Positions 1-10,403 of a stretch of DNA of 39,165 nt are shown in pieces (position 1 is the stretch's first letter; every line of letters starts with the position of its first letter). The stretch comes from Halomonas sp. (GTDB taxonomy: Bacteria > Pseudomonadota > Gammaproteobacteria > Pseudomonadales > Halomonadaceae): contig NZ_REBQ01000061.1 in the NCBI RefSeq assembly GCF_007692655.1, forward strand, positions 1 through 39,165, given 5' to 3'. The notes under the pieces are model-generated. The model was not told where the DNA came from. It worked only from the letters and a program-made list of their open reading frames with translations, and searched no databases. Made by a program: the position numbers and the translations under genes.

Positions 1-1
1 A

Positions 2-496
2 CCGTTAGATCCACCGTTCTCACGTGGCGACGTGCACTACGAAGTAGAGCTTGCTTTACTGGTAGGTGAAACGTTAACCCATGCCACTCAGGATGAAGCC
101 GAGCGTGCAATCGTCGGTATTGGCTTGGCAATGGATCTAACACTGCGTGATGTACAAACGAAGCTAAAAGAGAAAGGGCACCCTTGGGAAATTTGTAAAG
201 CGTTTGATGGTGCCTGCCCGCTTTCTTCGTTCTTGCCGTTAAGCCGCGTTCCCAATTGGAATGCGCTGGCATTTACGCTTGAGATCGACGGTGAAGAGGT
301 TCAGCACGGCGAAGGTTCCGATATGATCTTTGCAGTGCCTACGCTGGTCGCTGAAATGAGCCGTCACTTCACCCTGGAACCGGGCGATGTGATTTTGACC
401 GGCACCCCAGCAGGCGTTGGGGAGCTGGTTCGCGGCTCAAAACTGCGCTTAACCTTGACCGGTGGCTTAGACATCGAAACCAGCGTAGTTGAGTAG
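2..496 (+). CDS. Fumarylacetoacetate hydrolase (FAH) family protein, 5'-truncated
   Basis: The frame is open to the left window edge, so the true start lies outside; the GTG at 32 is internal, because the residues before it (PLDPPFSRGD) continue the family fold. The visible part is the C-terminal catalytic domain of the FAH family, which hydrolyses C-C bonds in acylpyruvates or related beta-diketo acids. Metal-ligand motifs are recognisable: the ExE of YEVELALLVG and the Asp region MDLTLRD, followed by the C-terminal GDVILTGTPAGVG signature. It resembles the short, YcgM-like acylpyruvase branch rather than eukaryotic-type FAH. It converges on speA. The stop codon lies inside a tandem 16-bp repeat. 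The family is clear; the substrate is not. Confidence 0.85.
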   Translation, partial: PLDPPFSRGDVHYEVELALLVGETLTHATQDEAERAIVGIGLAMDLTLRDVQTKLKEKGHPWEICKAFDGACPLSSFLPLSRVPNWNALAFTLEIDGEEVQHGEGSDMIFAVPTLVAEMSRHFTLEPGDVILTGTPAGVGELVRGSKLRLTLTGGLDIETSVVE

Positions 497-567
497 CTAG
501 ATAGTTGAGTAGTTAGATTGTTGTATGACAACACAGTTGTATGACGAGACAGTTGAGTAGATAGCAC
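488..567. repeat. Five-copy degenerate 16-bp tandem repeat
   Basis: Five units start exactly every 16 bases at 488, 504, 520, 536 and 552, each beginning GTTG. Units 1, 2 and 5 begin GTTGAGTAG; units 3 and 4 begin GTTGTATGAC. The first unit contains the last two codons and the stop of the FAH gene, so the array begins inside coding sequence and runs downstream. Function unknown; slipped-strand expansion is the simplest origin. Confidence 0.8.
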
Positions 568-598
568 GCCACAAGCATTGGCTATTGTTCAGCTCAAT

Positions 599-634
599 AG
601 AAACGCCAACCGTTAACCTGCGGTTGGCGTTTCT
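599..634. terminator. Bidirectional intrinsic terminator between FAH gene and speA
   Basis: A perfect 14-bp stem (599-612 with 621-634) encloses an 8-base loop. On the plus strand the right arm ends in GTTTCT and continues TATTTT, ending the FAH transcript. On the minus strand the arm ends in GTTTCTATTG, with a weaker T-tract, for speA. It sits between convergent genes. Confidence 0.8.
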
Positions 635-674
635 TATTTTAGGGCTATTTAAACTGAGCTATCCATATCATAAA

Positions 675-2591
675 CTATTCAAGGTAGGTGTAGCCTTCCA
701 GCCCTTCGCTTAAGCTAGCTGCAAAGCGTGCCTGCTCATCGGCAGTAAAGCCGCTTGCCGCCAACTGGTCGGTGAGTTTTTGTTTGAGCACATTGGCATT
801 GAAGTTGACGTAGGCCAGTACGTCGGCCACTGAATCGCCCGCTAGCGGGTTGGTCAGCGACCACTCGCCATCCGTATTTAGCGCGGCATCAACGGAATCG
901 GTATCGCCGAATAAATTGTGCAGGTCGCCAAGAATTTCTTGATAAGCCCCCACCAAGAAAAATCCTAGCCAGCGCTCGTCAGGCGAGGTCCACTCGGGCA
1001 GAGGCAGGGTGCTCTCTACGCCTTGGCCATCTACATAGCTGTCGATGCGACCGTCGGAGTCGCAGGTGATGTCCTGGATAACTGCCCGGCGTGTGGGTGG
1101 CTGATCCAGTCCAGTGAGGGGCAGTACCGGGAAAATCTGTTGGATCCCCCACACATCGGGGACAGATTGAAACAGTGAGAAGTTGACGAATAGTTTATCG
1201 GCAAGTTTTTCCGCTAACTCATCCATAATCTCGCGATGGGCGCGGTTGCGGGTATCCAACTGAGTACGCAGTCGCGCGCAGGCAGCCATATAAATGCGCT
1301 CGCCTTCGGCCCGAGCAGTAATGTTGCTCAAGCCCATCACGAAACGATCCTGAAGCTCGCTAACCGCTTGGAGCAGATCGTGCCACGCTTCGACCAACAT
1401 ACGCGGCTCTTGGGCGGTGGCAAGTTGCTCGAACACCCGCCATAGCAGCTCAACTTGTGTATCTTCTTGAGAGTGCCGGGTGGGTGGTGTGTCATCAATA
1501 CGCTCTTCACCAATCACATTGGTGATCAGCACTGCGTGGTGAGCAGTGAGTGCACGGCCTGATTCGCTTATTAAATGTGGCTGCGGCAAGTTTGCCTCTT
1601 GGCATAGCTGGGCAAAGGCGCTGACGACGTTGCGCGCGTACTCCCGCATCGAGTAGTTAGCAGAACAAAAACTACGTGAGCGGGTACCTTCATAGTCGAT
1701 TCCCAAGCCACCGCCCACGTCCACGGTGTCAATGGGGGCGCCTAGCTCCATCAGGTTTTGGTAGAAGCGTGCGCATTCGCGCAGCCCGCGCTGAATATCG
1801 CGAATATTGGCAATCTGTGAACCCAGGTGGAAGTGGACTAGTTGCAGGCTAGCCAACGCCTCTTCGTGACGCAGCGTTTCAACCACTTCAAGAATCTGAC
1901 TGGCGGTCAGCCCAAATTTGGATTTCTCTCCGCCGGTATTTTGCCACTTGCCTTTCCCTACCGAGGCCAGGCGGGCACGTAGGCCAATACGTGGGGTAAC
2001 ATCCAGCTCGCGGGCTTCTTCTAAAATCAGCTGTAGCTCGGAGAGCTTCTCGACCACTAAATAGACCTTATGGCCAAGCTTTTCACCGAGCAGCGCAAGA
2101 CGCACATACTCGCGGTCTTTGTAGCCGTTGCAGACAATCAGAGAGGAGCCACCGTCGGAGAGTGCCAGCACCGCCAGTAGTTCCGGTTTGCTGCCCGCTT
2201 CAAGCCCCACACGGCCGTTGCCACGCTCTGCGGTGGCTAGAATCTCTTCTACTACCCGGCGCTGCTGGTTTACTTTGATCGGATAGACTGCGGTATAGCC
2301 GCCCAGGTACTCACAGTCGCTCATGGCAGCATCAAAAGCGCCGCATAGCTGTTCAACCCGGTCGTGGAGAATGTCGCTAAAGCGCACCAGCACCGGCAAA
2401 CGCAGTCCAGCGCTTTGTAGCTGGCGAACGAGGCCGCTTAGTGGTAACGCTGGGCCCTCCGCATCGCTGCCCAGCGGGCGCACCAGCGCTTGGCCATGGT
2501 CATCGACATCGAAGTAACCGCTTCCCCATTGATCGATATTCCAGGTACGCCGGGCGCGAAGCGCCGGGCTAGTCGTTGCCATCACACTCAT
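675..2591 (-). CDS. speA: Biosynthetic arginine decarboxylase
   Basis: This is a PLP-dependent decarboxylase converting arginine to agmatine, the first step of the agmatine route to putrescine. The 638 residues fit the SpeA family (about 630-660). Visible motifs are the PLP-lysine segment YPIKVNQQ near residue 105, the HFHLGSQ and DVGGGLG segments of the alanine-racemase-type barrel, SESGRALTAHHA, and a C-terminal CDSDGRIDSY segment carrying the expected catalytic Cys. The start at 2591 has GAGG seven bases upstream on the minus strand. It overlaps the thrB stop by four bases (ATGA), so translation is probably coupled. Only the homoserine kinase is obviously co-transcribed; no polyamine gene is adjacent. 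Confidence 0.95.
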   Translation of the reverse strand: MSVMATTSPALRARRTWNIDQWGSGYFDVDDHGQALVRPLGSDAEGPALPLSGLVRQLQSAGLRLPVLVRFSDILHDRVEQLCGAFDAAMSDCEYLGGYTAVYPIKVNQQRRVVEEILATAERGNGRVGLEAGSKPELLAVLALSDGGSSLIVCNGYKDREYVRLALLGEKLGHKVYLVVEKLSELQLILEEARELDVTPRIGLRARLASVGKGKWQNTGGEKSKFGLTASQILEVVETLRHEEALASLQLVHFHLGSQIANIRDIQRGLRECARFYQNLMELGAPIDTVDVGGGLGIDYEGTRSRSFCSANYSMREYARNVVSAFAQLCQEANLPQPHLISESGRALTAHHAVLITNVIGEERIDDTPPTRHSQEDTQVELLWRVFEQLATAQEPRMLVEAWHDLLQAVSELQDRFVMGLSNITARAEGERIYMAACARLRTQLDTRNRAHREIMDELAEKLADKLFVNFSLFQSVPDVWGIQQIFPVLPLTGLDQPPTRRAVIQDITCDSDGRIDSYVDGQGVESTLPLPEWTSPDERWLGFFLVGAYQEILGDLHNLFGDTDSVDAALNTDGEWSLTNPLAGDSVADVLAYVNFNANVLKQKLTDQLAASGFTADEQARFAASLSEGLEGYTYLE

Positions 2592-3547
2592 GCAGACACC
2601 TCAGGCAGCGGCAGTGCTCCATGAGCAATGCGCGCGTTTAAAATAGTTCGGAAACGTTCGGGGTCGTGGGGCGTTAAATCATGAGCAGGTGGATCAACGT
2701 AGACCACTAGTAAACGCGAAAGCCAGTAACGTAGCGCCGTCATACGGAGCATGGTAGGCCATATGCTCTGCTCAGCCGTAGTTAACGGGCGGCGTGCTTG
2801 GTAGGCGCTTAACAGGGTGGTGTAGCGCTCAGGATTAAGCGTGCCATCGTCATTCGATGCCCAATCATTGATCACAATCGCTAAATCAAATAGTAAATCG
2901 CCGGTGCAGCCGTTGTAAAAATCAATAATACCGCCCAGTGTGTCGCCATCAAACAGGGTGTTGTCGCGGAACAAATCACCGTGTAAGGCGCCTTGAGGCA
3001 GCTCACCATGCTGGCTAAAGGCACTCTCAAAATCGTCAACTTCGTCTTTCATCAACGTTTGATCCGCGGGGCTAAGATAGCTCAATACTTTATGGTGCAT
3101 GACCCGTAGCCAATTGAGGTCACGAGGGTTAGGGCGATGGCCTGGAAAGCGCTTTGATACCAAGTGGAGGCGCCCCAGGGTGTCGCCCAGAACTTGGCAC
3201 TGGACCAAATTTGGTGCCTCAGGATGACGGCCAGGTAGGCGTGGAAACAGCAGCGCCGGTTTGCCTTCCAGACTATGCAGCGCGATACCTTCCCGGTCAT
3301 GTACCGTGCCGGGGACCGGTAAGCGGTGCTCGTCTAAGTAGTCCATCAGTTCGACAAAAAATGGCAGCTCTTCATGCTCGCCCTGTTCGAACAGGGTTAA
3401 TACCAGTTCGCGGCGGTCGGTGGTGACAAAAAACGTTGAGTTTTCGGTACCGCCCGCTACGCCCTGTAGGGAAACGAAACTGCCAACATCAAATTTTTCT
3501 AAAAACGCGGCGACCTGTGCGTCGCTAAGCGGGGTAAATACAGCCAT
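2588..3547 (-). CDS. thrB: Homoserine kinase, ThrB of the Pseudomonas (APH-fold) type
   Basis: It phosphorylates homoserine for threonine synthesis, using the aminoglycoside-phosphotransferase fold rather than the GHMP fold of E. coli ThrB. The 319-residue protein starts MAVFTPLSDAQVAAFL, typical of this family. The frame is open for another 39 codons upstream, but that extension is not family-like, so the ATG at 3547 is chosen. GALHGDLFRDNTLF is the catalytic HGDxxxxN loop and GIIDFYN the metal-binding Asp. It is divergent from polA, the same neighbourhood as in Pseudomonas, and overlaps speA by four bases. SrkA/YihE has the same fold and is the main alternative, but the N-terminus favours ThrB. 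Confidence 0.85.
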   Translation of the reverse strand: MAVFTPLSDAQVAAFLEKFDVGSFVSLQGVAGGTENSTFFVTTDRRELVLTLFEQGEHEELPFFVELMDYLDEHRLPVPGTVHDREGIALHSLEGKPALLFPRLPGRHPEAPNLVQCQVLGDTLGRLHLVSKRFPGHRPNPRDLNWLRVMHHKVLSYLSPADQTLMKDEVDDFESAFSQHGELPQGALHGDLFRDNTLFDGDTLGGIIDFYNGCTGDLLFDLAIVINDWASNDDGTLNPERYTTLLSAYQARRPLTTAEQSIWPTMLRMTALRYWLSRLLVVYVDPPAHDLTPHDPERFRTILNARIAHGALPLPEVSA

Positions 3548-3730
3548 GAGAGTCTCGCCCAGGTTGCTAAGCCCGTTATTGTAGCGGCTTGAAAGCTCAG
3601 TTGGCAGCGTTGTTGTTATCGATATAAAGAGAGCCAGCTTTGATTCTGCAGGGAGCCCGCTCAACGCGTATCATGTAGGAATCTCGTTTAAGCATTTTTT
3701 AACTATTCTTTTTACACATGGAACTTGGTT

Positions 3731-6520
3731 ATGGCTCGCGCTCCAATCGTTCTCGTCGATGGCTCTTCCTATCTTTACCGTGCATTTCATGCGTTACCGC
3801 CGCTAACGACTTCCAATGGTCAACCTACCGGCGCGGTGAAGGGCGTATTGAACATGCTCAAGCGGCTGATTAAAGATTATCCCGAAAGTCCCATGGCAGT
3901 GGTGTTCGACGCGCCGGGAAAAACCTTTCGTGATGATATGTACAGCGACTATAAAGCTCATCGCCCGCCGATGCCCGATGACCTGCGCAGCCAAATTGCC
4001 CCGCTGCACGCCTGTGTAAAAGCGCTGGGTCTGCCGCTGTTATGTGTTGAAGGCGTGGAAGCTGACGATGTCATTGGCACTTTGGCCCACCACGCCACCC
4101 AGGCGGGTCGTGATGCGGTGATTTCCACCGGCGATAAGGATATGGCGCAGTTGGTGAATGCCCATATTACGCTGGTCAACACCATGAAAGATGAAACCCT
4201 GGACGAGGCGGGGGTAGAGGAGAAGTTTGGCCTGCCCCCCGGGTTGATTATCGATTTTCTCGCCCTGATGGGGGATAAGGTCGATAACATCCCCGGAGTG
4301 CCCGGCGTGGGTGAAAAGACCGCCATCGGCTTGCTGCAAGGTATGGGGGGCGGGCTGGAGACCATTTATGGTGACTTGGAACGGGTGAAAACGCTTACCT
4401 TCCGCGGTGCGAAAACCCTGCCCAAGAAGCTTGAAGAGCATCGCGACCAGGCGTTCCTCTCTTACCAGCTTGCAACCATTAAAATTGACTGTGATCTGCC
4501 GGTGGGGCTGGATGACTTGGATATCGCCCATCCCGATCGTGAAGCGCTGGTCACGCTGTATAAAGAGATGGAGTTCCGCCAGTGGCTGGGTGAACTGCTG
4601 GAAGGCAAAGACGAGGGCGTTGATGACGTCAAAGGCGGCGAGCCTGCGCCAACCAGCGTTGATGCTGCGGATAGCGAGTTGCAGGGGAGTGGCTCCCCTG
4701 CCCAGCAGAATACTCGCGAAGATCACATCATCCTGGAGCAGGCAGACTTTGAGCGTTGGCTAGAGCGGCTGCAAAAAGCAGAGCGCTTCTGTTTTGATCT
4801 GGAAACCACCAGCCTTAACTACATGGATGCGGAAATTGTTGGCATTGGTTTGGCCTTGGATGCGGGTGAGGCGGCCTATGTGCCCCTTGCCCATGACTAT
4901 CTGGATGCACCCGCGCAGCTTGACCGCAACACGGTGTTAGCGGCGTTAAAGCCGCTGCTGGAAGATCCGAACAAAACCAAGATTGGCCAAAACCTTAAGT
5001 ACGATATTTCGGTGTTGGCCAACTATGCTATTTCTGTCTCAGGCCCCTTTGCTGACACCATGCTGGCCTCCTATGTGCTTAACTCCACTGCCACCCGACA
5101 TGATATGGACTCCCTGGCGCTAAAGTACCTGGGCGAAAAGACCATCTCCTTTGAAGAGATTGCTGGTAAAGGCTCCAAGCAGTTGACCTTTAACCAAATT
5201 GCCCTTGAGCAGGCGGCGCCTTACGCCTGCGAAGATGTCGATATCACGCTACGGCTTCAGGAAGCCCTGCGTCCCCAGGTCGAAAACGAAGGGCGGCTGG
5301 CAGAAGTGCTGGACCATATCGAACTGCCGCTCATCAAAGTACTCTCGCGTATTGAGCGTAACGGGGTAGCGGTGGATGCTGATCTGCTGCACAAACAGAG
5401 CCAACAGCTTGAACAGCGTATTCGCGAGTTAGAGCGCGAGGCCTTTGATCTGGCCGGGCGCGAATTTAACTTGGGCTCGCCCAAGCAGCTCGGACAGATA
5501 CTGTTTGAAGAGCAGAAAATTCCGGTGCTTAAGAAAACGCCGAAAGGGGCACCTTCGACCGCTGAAGGCGTGTTGGAAGAGCTGGCGCTGGATTACCCGC
5601 TGCCAAAAGTCATTATGGAACATCGTGGTTTGGCTAAGCTTAAATCCACCTATACGGATAAGTTGCCGCGGCTACTCAATAAGGCCACTGGCCGAGTGCA
5701 CACCAGCTACCATCAAGCGGTGACTGCCACCGGGCGGCTGTCGTCATCGGACCCTAACTTACAAAATATTCCGATCCGTACCGAAGAGGGGCGCAAAATT
5801 CGTCAGGCGTTTATTGCCCGCCCTGGGTATCGCATTGTCGCCGCTGACTACTCGCAGATTGAACTACGCATCATGGCCCATCTTTCCGAAGATAAAGGCC
5901 TGCTGGAAGCGTTTGCCGAGGGCCGCGATATCCACACTGCGACGGCGGCGGAGGTGTTTGGGACGTCACTGGAGAAGGTCTCGGGTGAGCAGCGGCGCAG
6001 CGCTAAAGCGATTAACTTCGGCTTGATTTATGGTATGAGTGCTTGGGGGCTATCCCGCCAGTTGCATATCGAGCGTAACCAAGCCCAGACCTATATTGAC
6101 CGCTACTTTGACCGCTACCCTGGCGTCGCCCGCTATATGGAGCGTATCCGCTCCCAGGCGGCTGAAGACGGCTTTGTGGAGACGGTGCTCGGGCGTCGGC
6201 TCTACCTACCCGAGATTCAGTCACAAAACCGTAATCGTCGCCAAGGTGCAGAGCGCACGGCGATTAACGCGCCCATGCAAGGAACGGCCGCTGATATTAT
6301 CAAGCAGGCGATGATTGATGTGGATGCATGGTTGGCAGAAGGCGAGTTCGATGCGCTGATGGTGATGCAGGTGCATGATGAATTGGTGTTTGAAGTCGCG
6401 GAAAAGCAGGTGGGCGCATTTATTGAGCAGGTGCAAAAGCGTATGCAGGGCGCAGCTGAGTTAAAAGTACCGTTGATTGTGGAAGCAGAGAGCGGCGTCA
6501 ATTGGGATGAAGCGCACTGA
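3731..6520 (+). CDS. polA: DNA polymerase I
   Basis: It fills gaps and removes RNA primers during replication and repair. All three domains are present: N-terminal 5'-3' exonuclease ([31 protein letters not shown]), DEDDy 3'-5' exonuclease with intact FDLETTSLN, and family-A polymerase with motif A ([14 protein letters not shown]), motif B ([14 protein letters not shown]) and motif C (QVHDELVFE). Length is 929 residues against 928 in E. coli. The ATG at 3731 is chosen over the TTG at 3725 because [18 protein letters not shown] matches the family start. The linker between the exonuclease domains, around residues 300-335, is low-complexity and contains a perfect 9-bp inverted repeat at DNA level. 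A strong terminator follows the stop by 14 bases. Confidence 0.97.
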   Translation: MARAPIVLVDGSSYLYRAFHALPPLTTSNGQPTGAVKGVLNMLKRLIKDYPESPMAVVFDAPGKTFRDDMYSDYKAHRPPMPDDLRSQIAPLHACVKALGLPLLCVEGVEADDVIGTLAHHATQAGRDAVISTGDKDMAQLVNAHITLVNTMKDETLDEAGVEEKFGLPPGLIIDFLALMGDKVDNIPGVPGVGEKTAIGLLQGMGGGLETIYGDLERVKTLTFRGAKTLPKKLEEHRDQAFLSYQLATIKIDCDLPVGLDDLDIAHPDREALVTLYKEMEFRQWLGELLEGKDEGVDDVKGGEPAPTSVDAADSELQGSGSPAQQNTREDHIILEQADFERWLERLQKAERFCFDLETTSLNYMDAEIVGIGLALDAGEAAYVPLAHDYLDAPAQLDRNTVLAALKPLLEDPNKTKIGQNLKYDISVLANYAISVSGPFADTMLASYVLNSTATRHDMDSLALKYLGEKTISFEEIAGKGSKQLTFNQIALEQAAPYACEDVDITLRLQEALRPQVENEGRLAEVLDHIELPLIKVLSRIERNGVAVDADLLHKQSQQLEQRIRELEREAFDLAGREFNLGSPKQLGQILFEEQKIPVLKKTPKGAPSTAEGVLEELALDYPLPKVIMEHRGLAKLKSTYTDKLPRLLNKATGRVHTSYHQAVTATGRLSSSDPNLQNIPIRTEEGRKIRQAFIARPGYRIVAADYSQIELRIMAHLSEDKGLLEAFAEGRDIHTATAAEVFGTSLEKVSGEQRRSAKAINFGLIYGMSAWGLSRQLHIERNQAQTYIDRYFDRYPGVARYMERIRSQAAEDGFVETVLGRRLYLPEIQSQNRNRRQGAERTAINAPMQGTAADIIKQAMIDVDAWLAEGEFDALMVMQVHDELVFEVAEKQVGAFIEQVQKRMQGAAELKVPLIVEAESGVNWDEAH

Positions 6521-6534
6521 TAGTTTGTTTTAGA

Positions 6535-6558
6535 CCCCACGCTAGCGTGGGGTTTTTT
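6535..6558 (+). terminator. Intrinsic terminator of polA
   Basis: The perfect palindrome CCCCACGCTAGCGTGGGG (6535-6552) is followed directly by six T residues. The opposite side has no T-tract, so it mainly serves polA. Confidence 0.9.
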
Positions 6559-6560
6559 GC

Positions 6561-7631
6561 TTAATCGCGCAACACGCTGCCGCGCCGCTGGGGCTCTAAG
6601 TCGACCTGTTCCCCGACTTTCCACAATATGTGGCTAGGGGTAATAACACTATAGAGCTGACCTTTTTGCTCAAGTAGATAGAAACAGTCATGGCCACGGA
6701 ATTCCCGTTCAATAATGGTAGCTCCTTTGCCCTCCTGTGCCGGTGACATGGCAAGGTGTTCGGGGCGCAGCGATACCCGCACCGGTCCTTTGATATCGGA
6801 ATCTATCCCTACCGGCCCAAGTGCTGTTTGCGCGATCTCGCCCTCGGCGTTGCCGTCCAGCAGGTTGGTATGGCCCAAAAATTCAGCAACGAAAGCCGTA
6901 GCAGGGCGTTGATAAATGCGCTCAGGGCGGTCGACTTGCAGCAGTTTACCAGCGTGCATGACGCCCACCTGGTCGGCAAACGATAAGGCTTCGCCCTGGT
7001 CGTGAGTCACCAGAATAGCCGTCGTGCCTGATGCCTTGAACAGCTTGCGGACTTCTTTGCGGGTTGATTCCCTAAGTGCAGCGTCCAGGTTAGAGAACGG
7101 CTCATCGAGCAACACCAGTTCAGGTTCAGCGGCCAAGGTGCGTGCTAATGCAACGCGCTGCTGTTGCCCCCCTGAAAGCTCGTCAGGCATGCGTTTAATG
7201 AGATCCGCCAAGCCTACCAAATCTAGCCACTCACGCGCCTTCGCGGCACGTTTTGCTTTGGGCACATGACGCATGGCAAAGGCAACGTTCTGGCCCAGTG
7301 TCATATGCGGGAAAAGCGCATAGTCTTGGAACACAATACCGATCCGGCGCTGTTGAGGTGGCAAAGCCGTGACATTTTTGCCGTGTAAAAACAGCTGCCC
7401 GTCATCGGGCTGTTCAAAGCCAGCAATCATACGCAGCGTGGTGGTTTTGCCACAGCCGCTGGGGCCCAGCAGCGCTAGAATATCGCCGCTTTCCAGGCTG
7501 AAATTGACACTGTCAACAGCGAGGGGGTCGCCAGGGCGGTAGCGTTTGGTAAGGCCTTCTGCAGCAATTAAGTGGGTATTGGGCGCAACAGATGGAGACT
7601 TGGGCGCTTTAGTCACATTGAGGGTGTTCAT
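6561..7631 (-). CDS. fbpC: Ferric-iron ABC transporter ATP-binding protein
   Basis: It energises import of Fe3+ from the periplasmic binding protein through FbpB. The 356 residues show Walker A (GPSGCGKTT), Q-loop ([12 protein letters not shown]), ABC signature (LSGGQQQR), Walker B ([12 protein letters not shown]) and H-loop (VTHDQGEA), then a C-terminal TOBE-like regulatory domain. The open frame reaches 7811, but the ATG at 7631 gives a normal N-terminus and overlaps the permease stop by four bases (ATGA), indicating translational coupling. Similar ATPases serve spermidine and thiamine importers; the iron call depends on the neighbouring binding protein and the Fur-like box. Confidence 0.85.
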   Translation of the reverse strand: MNTLNVTKAPKSPSVAPNTHLIAAEGLTKRYRPGDPLAVDSVNFSLESGDILALLGPSGCGKTTTLRMIAGFEQPDDGQLFLHGKNVTALPPQQRRIGIVFQDYALFPHMTLGQNVAFAMRHVPKAKRAAKAREWLDLVGLADLIKRMPDELSGGQQQRVALARTLAAEPELVLLDEPFSNLDAALRESTRKEVRKLFKASGTTAILVTHDQGEALSFADQVGVMHAGKLLQVDRPERIYQRPATAFVAEFLGHTNLLDGNAEGEIAQTALGPVGIDSDIKGPVRVSLRPEHLAMSPAQEGKGATIIEREFRGHDCFYLLEQKGQLYSVITPSHILWKVGEQVDLEPQRRGSVLRD

Positions 7632-9220
7632 TGTTTTCCCTCTCGGGCAAGTAATAGGCCTACTGAAATACTCGAAAATACCACGATTGCGGCTGCAAAG
7701 GGGGCGGCTTCTGCCAGCATGCCTTCGGTGGTGCGGGTGAATACCGTGACGGCCAAGGTGGTATAACCCGTGGGAGCTAGCAAGAAGGTGATCGGTAACT
7801 CTTTCATACATAATACAAATACCAGCACTACGCCGGAGAGGATGCCGCGGCGCAGGCGTGGAAAAATCACATAAATAAACGTTGATACAGGACCATGACC
7901 CAGTGAGTGGGCTGCTTGTTCCATACTGGGACGGGTTTGCAGCAGTGCGCTGCGTATGGGACCAAGTGCCAGAGCCAGCGACGCCATGGCCCAGGTGACA
8001 ATGAGTAGTGCCAGTGTTTGATAAAGGAATGGCGCGGTGTGCAAGGCAAAAAATACCATCGCTAGTGCCAGGGCCAGCGGTGGAATGGCGTAACCGATAT
8101 AGGCCGAGCGCTCAATCACGGCGGTGAACGGCGAACGATAACGAACGCTTAAGAAGGCCAGTGGAAGCGCAAAAGCCGCCGCCAATACCGCTGCAGGTAG
8201 TGCGGCGCCAGCCGAGCGCAGTAGCGTGCCAGGCACCCGCGCAAAGAAACTCATGTCCGGCGGGGCCAGCAGTAGCCAGTAGGCGAGGATCATTGTGGGT
8301 AATCCAATCGAGGCGCCAAACAATACAATAAGATAAGGCCATGCCAGCCAGCGCACCCGGCCTAACGGACGGGGCGAGATCGGACGAGCCACGCCGGTGC
8401 CCACACGGGCAAGCTTGCGTTTGACCACTAAGCTATCGATCAGCACAAAACAGAATGCTAGGGCCAATAGCATAATCGCCAGCCAGGCCGCATAGATACG
8501 GTCAAAGGCGCCAGAGTATTGCGTATAAATGGCATAGCTGAAAGCTTCATAGCGCATGAGAGCCACGGCACCAAAGTCGCCCAGTACATACAGCGTAATG
8601 ACTAGCCAGCCTGCCATTAAGGCCGGCATCAGGTGAGGCAGAATGACCAAGCGGAAAATATCAAACTGTGAGTACCCCAGGCTGCGGGCACTCTCTTCCA
8701 GGTTGCCGTCTAGGCCAGCGAGTGCCGCACGGAGGTTTAAAAATAGGTAAGGAAAGGTGTATAGCGAAAGTGCTAGGGTGGCGCCGCTATAGCCCTGTAA
8801 ACGGGGTAACTGAATACCAAACAGCTGTGCCATCACACCATAGTTGCCACTCAGCCCGATCAAAGCGTAGGCCATGACATAACCAGGTACTGCCAGCGGT
8901 ACGACTCCCAACACCGTTAGTAACCGTTTGCCGGGAATGTCGGTGCGAGTCACTAACCATGCCAAGGGAAATGCCATCAGCGTTGTTGCAACCACAACCC
9001 CGCCTGCTAATGTCAGTGTGTTGATTAATAGATCAAAATTACGGCTGCGAAAAATTAGCGAAATCAGGGTGTCGCTGTCTGCTTCAAAGGCACGTAGCCC
9101 CAAGTACACCAGCGGGATCAACATCGCCAGGGCGGCAATTGATGAAGGCAGCAGAATGTGAAGAGGGGCCTGCTTTGGCCAGAAACGTAGCCGAGCTGCA
9201 GCCGCTTGCAAATGTGCCAT
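7628..9220 (-). CDS. fbpB: Ferric-iron ABC transporter permease, fused two-half type
   Basis: This inner-membrane permease of 530 residues has two repeated BPD_transp_1 halves, each with about six membrane segments, as expected for FbpB/SfuB proteins in which a single chain supplies both halves. The EAA-like cytoplasmic loops read [21 protein letters not shown] in the first half (position about 178) and [22 protein letters not shown] in shortened form in the second. It is separated from fbpA by a 101-bp gap containing a strong hairpin and overlaps fbpC by four bases. ThiP permeases share this organisation and would be the alternative if the binding protein were thiamine-specific, which it does not resemble. 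Confidence 0.85.
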   Translation of the reverse strand: MAHLQAAAARLRFWPKQAPLHILLPSSIAALAMLIPLVYLGLRAFEADSDTLISLIFRSRNFDLLINTLTLAGGVVVATTLMAFPLAWLVTRTDIPGKRLLTVLGVVPLAVPGYVMAYALIGLSGNYGVMAQLFGIQLPRLQGYSGATLALSLYTFPYLFLNLRAALAGLDGNLEESARSLGYSQFDIFRLVILPHLMPALMAGWLVITLYVLGDFGAVALMRYEAFSYAIYTQYSGAFDRIYAAWLAIMLLALAFCFVLIDSLVVKRKLARVGTGVARPISPRPLGRVRWLAWPYLIVLFGASIGLPTMILAYWLLLAPPDMSFFARVPGTLLRSAGAALPAAVLAAAFALPLAFLSVRYRSPFTAVIERSAYIGYAIPPLALALAMVFFALHTAPFLYQTLALLIVTWAMASLALALGPIRSALLQTRPSMEQAAHSLGHGPVSTFIYVIFPRLRRGILSGVVLVFVLCMKELPITFLLAPTGYTTLAVTVFTRTTEGMLAEAAPFAAAIVVFSSISVGLLLAREGKQ

Positions 9221-9231
9221 GGTATCTCGTG

Positions 9232-9267
9232 AAAACGCCCCAGTCGCCTGACAGAGGCGACTGGGGC
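9232..9267 (-). terminator. Intercistronic terminator/attenuator between fbpA and fbpB
   Basis: On the minus strand a 13-bp perfect stem (9255-9267 with 9237-9249, five-base loop) is followed by GTTTTC or, read from the stem base, GCGTTTTC. It follows the fbpA stop by about 55 bases and precedes the fbpB start. A partial terminator here would give more binding protein than permease. Confidence 0.75.
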
Positions 9268-9321
9268 TTTAGCAAAACCGGGCGATCTACATACATCACT
9301 AGATCGCCGTTATGAGCATCG

Positions 9322-10314
9322 TTACAGCAAGTTGACGTCGCGTAGTAAGTTCAGGGTACCTTCCAGGTCATCAAGATCGTCTAGATCAATCTGAGGAGAC
9401 ACTTCTAGAAGACGATCAAAATCTTCAAGAATCGGGTTCTGAATTACATTGCGCGTTACCGGGTACTCGTAAACATTACCGGTGAAGTACTGCTGAGCGG
9501 CAGGTGAGAGTAAGAAGCGAATAAACTCAACGGCGGCTTCTTGGTTATCACTGCTACCCAGCACCGCGATGCCGGCTACGTTAACCAGGTTGCCGATATC
9601 ACCATCTGCGAAGAAAGCTTGCTCAACAGGGTAATCGCTATCGGTACCCTTAAACCGCGGTAAATAGTAATTGTTTACTAGCCCAAAGTCGACTTCTCCG
9701 CCAGCGATACCCTCTACTTGGGTCGTGTTGTTGCGGAAGGTAACCGCGCCATTATCGCGCATGCCCTCTAGCCACTCGCGGGTTTCTTCTTCACCGTGCT
9801 CAAGGCGCATGGCGGTGATAAACGATTGGAACGAACCGTTGGTAGGAGCCCAGCCAACGCGGCCTTCGTACTGTTCATCGGTTAAATCAAAAATGCTGTC
9901 CGGCAGTTCATCCTCTTCTACACGCTCAGGCGAGTAGGCAATGACGCGTGCGCGGCCGCTGGAGGCCACCCAGTTACCGGTTTCGCTGGTATAGATAGTC
10001 GGTAGGTCTTGATAGATATCTTCTGGAAGCTCAGCCAGCAGGCCTGCTTGGCTGATAGCGCCCATCGCACCGGCATCTTGACCCCAGTAGAGGTCCGCTG
10101 GAGAGCGGTCGCCCTCTTCTTGCAAAAGAACGGCCAACTGGGCGGTATCGCCATAGCGAACATTGACGCTGATGCCGGTATCTTTCTCAAACTGAGTAAT
10201 GATCGGTTCAACCATGGACTCACCACGGCCCGAGTAAAGCGTAAGGTCTGCGGCAGAAGCTAGCGGAGCAGCAAGTAGGGTGGCAGCTGCGGTAGCAAGT
10301 AGCGTTTTATGCAT
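9322..10314 (-). CDS. fbpA: Periplasmic ferric-iron-binding protein
   Basis: This substrate-binding protein delivers Fe3+ to FbpBC. A Sec signal peptide (MHKTLLATAAATLLAAPLASA, about 21 residues with cleavage after ASA) precedes DLTLYSGRGES, the usual mature start. The adjacent iron-ligand tyrosines are present in GLVNNYYLPRF (residues 216-217). The early His of Haemophilus FbpA is replaced in YSGRGES, as in the FutA-like branch. Two ATGs compete: the one at 10323 directly abuts the AAGGGA ribosome site, whereas the one at 10314 lies nine bases beyond it, so 10314 is chosen (330 residues). The protein is notably acidic, fitting a halophile periplasm. A Fur-like box lies about 90 bases upstream. 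Confidence 0.9.
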   Translation of the reverse strand: MHKTLLATAAATLLAAPLASAADLTLYSGRGESMVEPIITQFEKDTGISVNVRYGDTAQLAVLLQEEGDRSPADLYWGQDAGAMGAISQAGLLAELPEDIYQDLPTIYTSETGNWVASSGRARVIAYSPERVEEDELPDSIFDLTDEQYEGRVGWAPTNGSFQSFITAMRLEHGEEETREWLEGMRDNGAVTFRNNTTQVEGIAGGEVDFGLVNNYYLPRFKGTDSDYPVEQAFFADGDIGNLVNVAGIAVLGSSDNQEAAVEFIRFLLSPAAQQYFTGNVYEYPVTRNVIQNPILEDFDRLLEVSPQIDLDDLDDLEGTLNLLRDVNLL

Positions 10315-10403
10315 ATCAAGCATTCCCTTTTTCAGTTATTCAGGCATGGGCTGCAGGGCAGCGCTCTATGGCTACGATAGCAAAAAAATACCCGCTTGCA
10401 AAT

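Noticed and set aside
4040..4726. A 228-codon open frame on the minus strand opposite polA
   Set aside because: It lies wholly within polA, whose motifs are intact; the antisense protein shows no family features.
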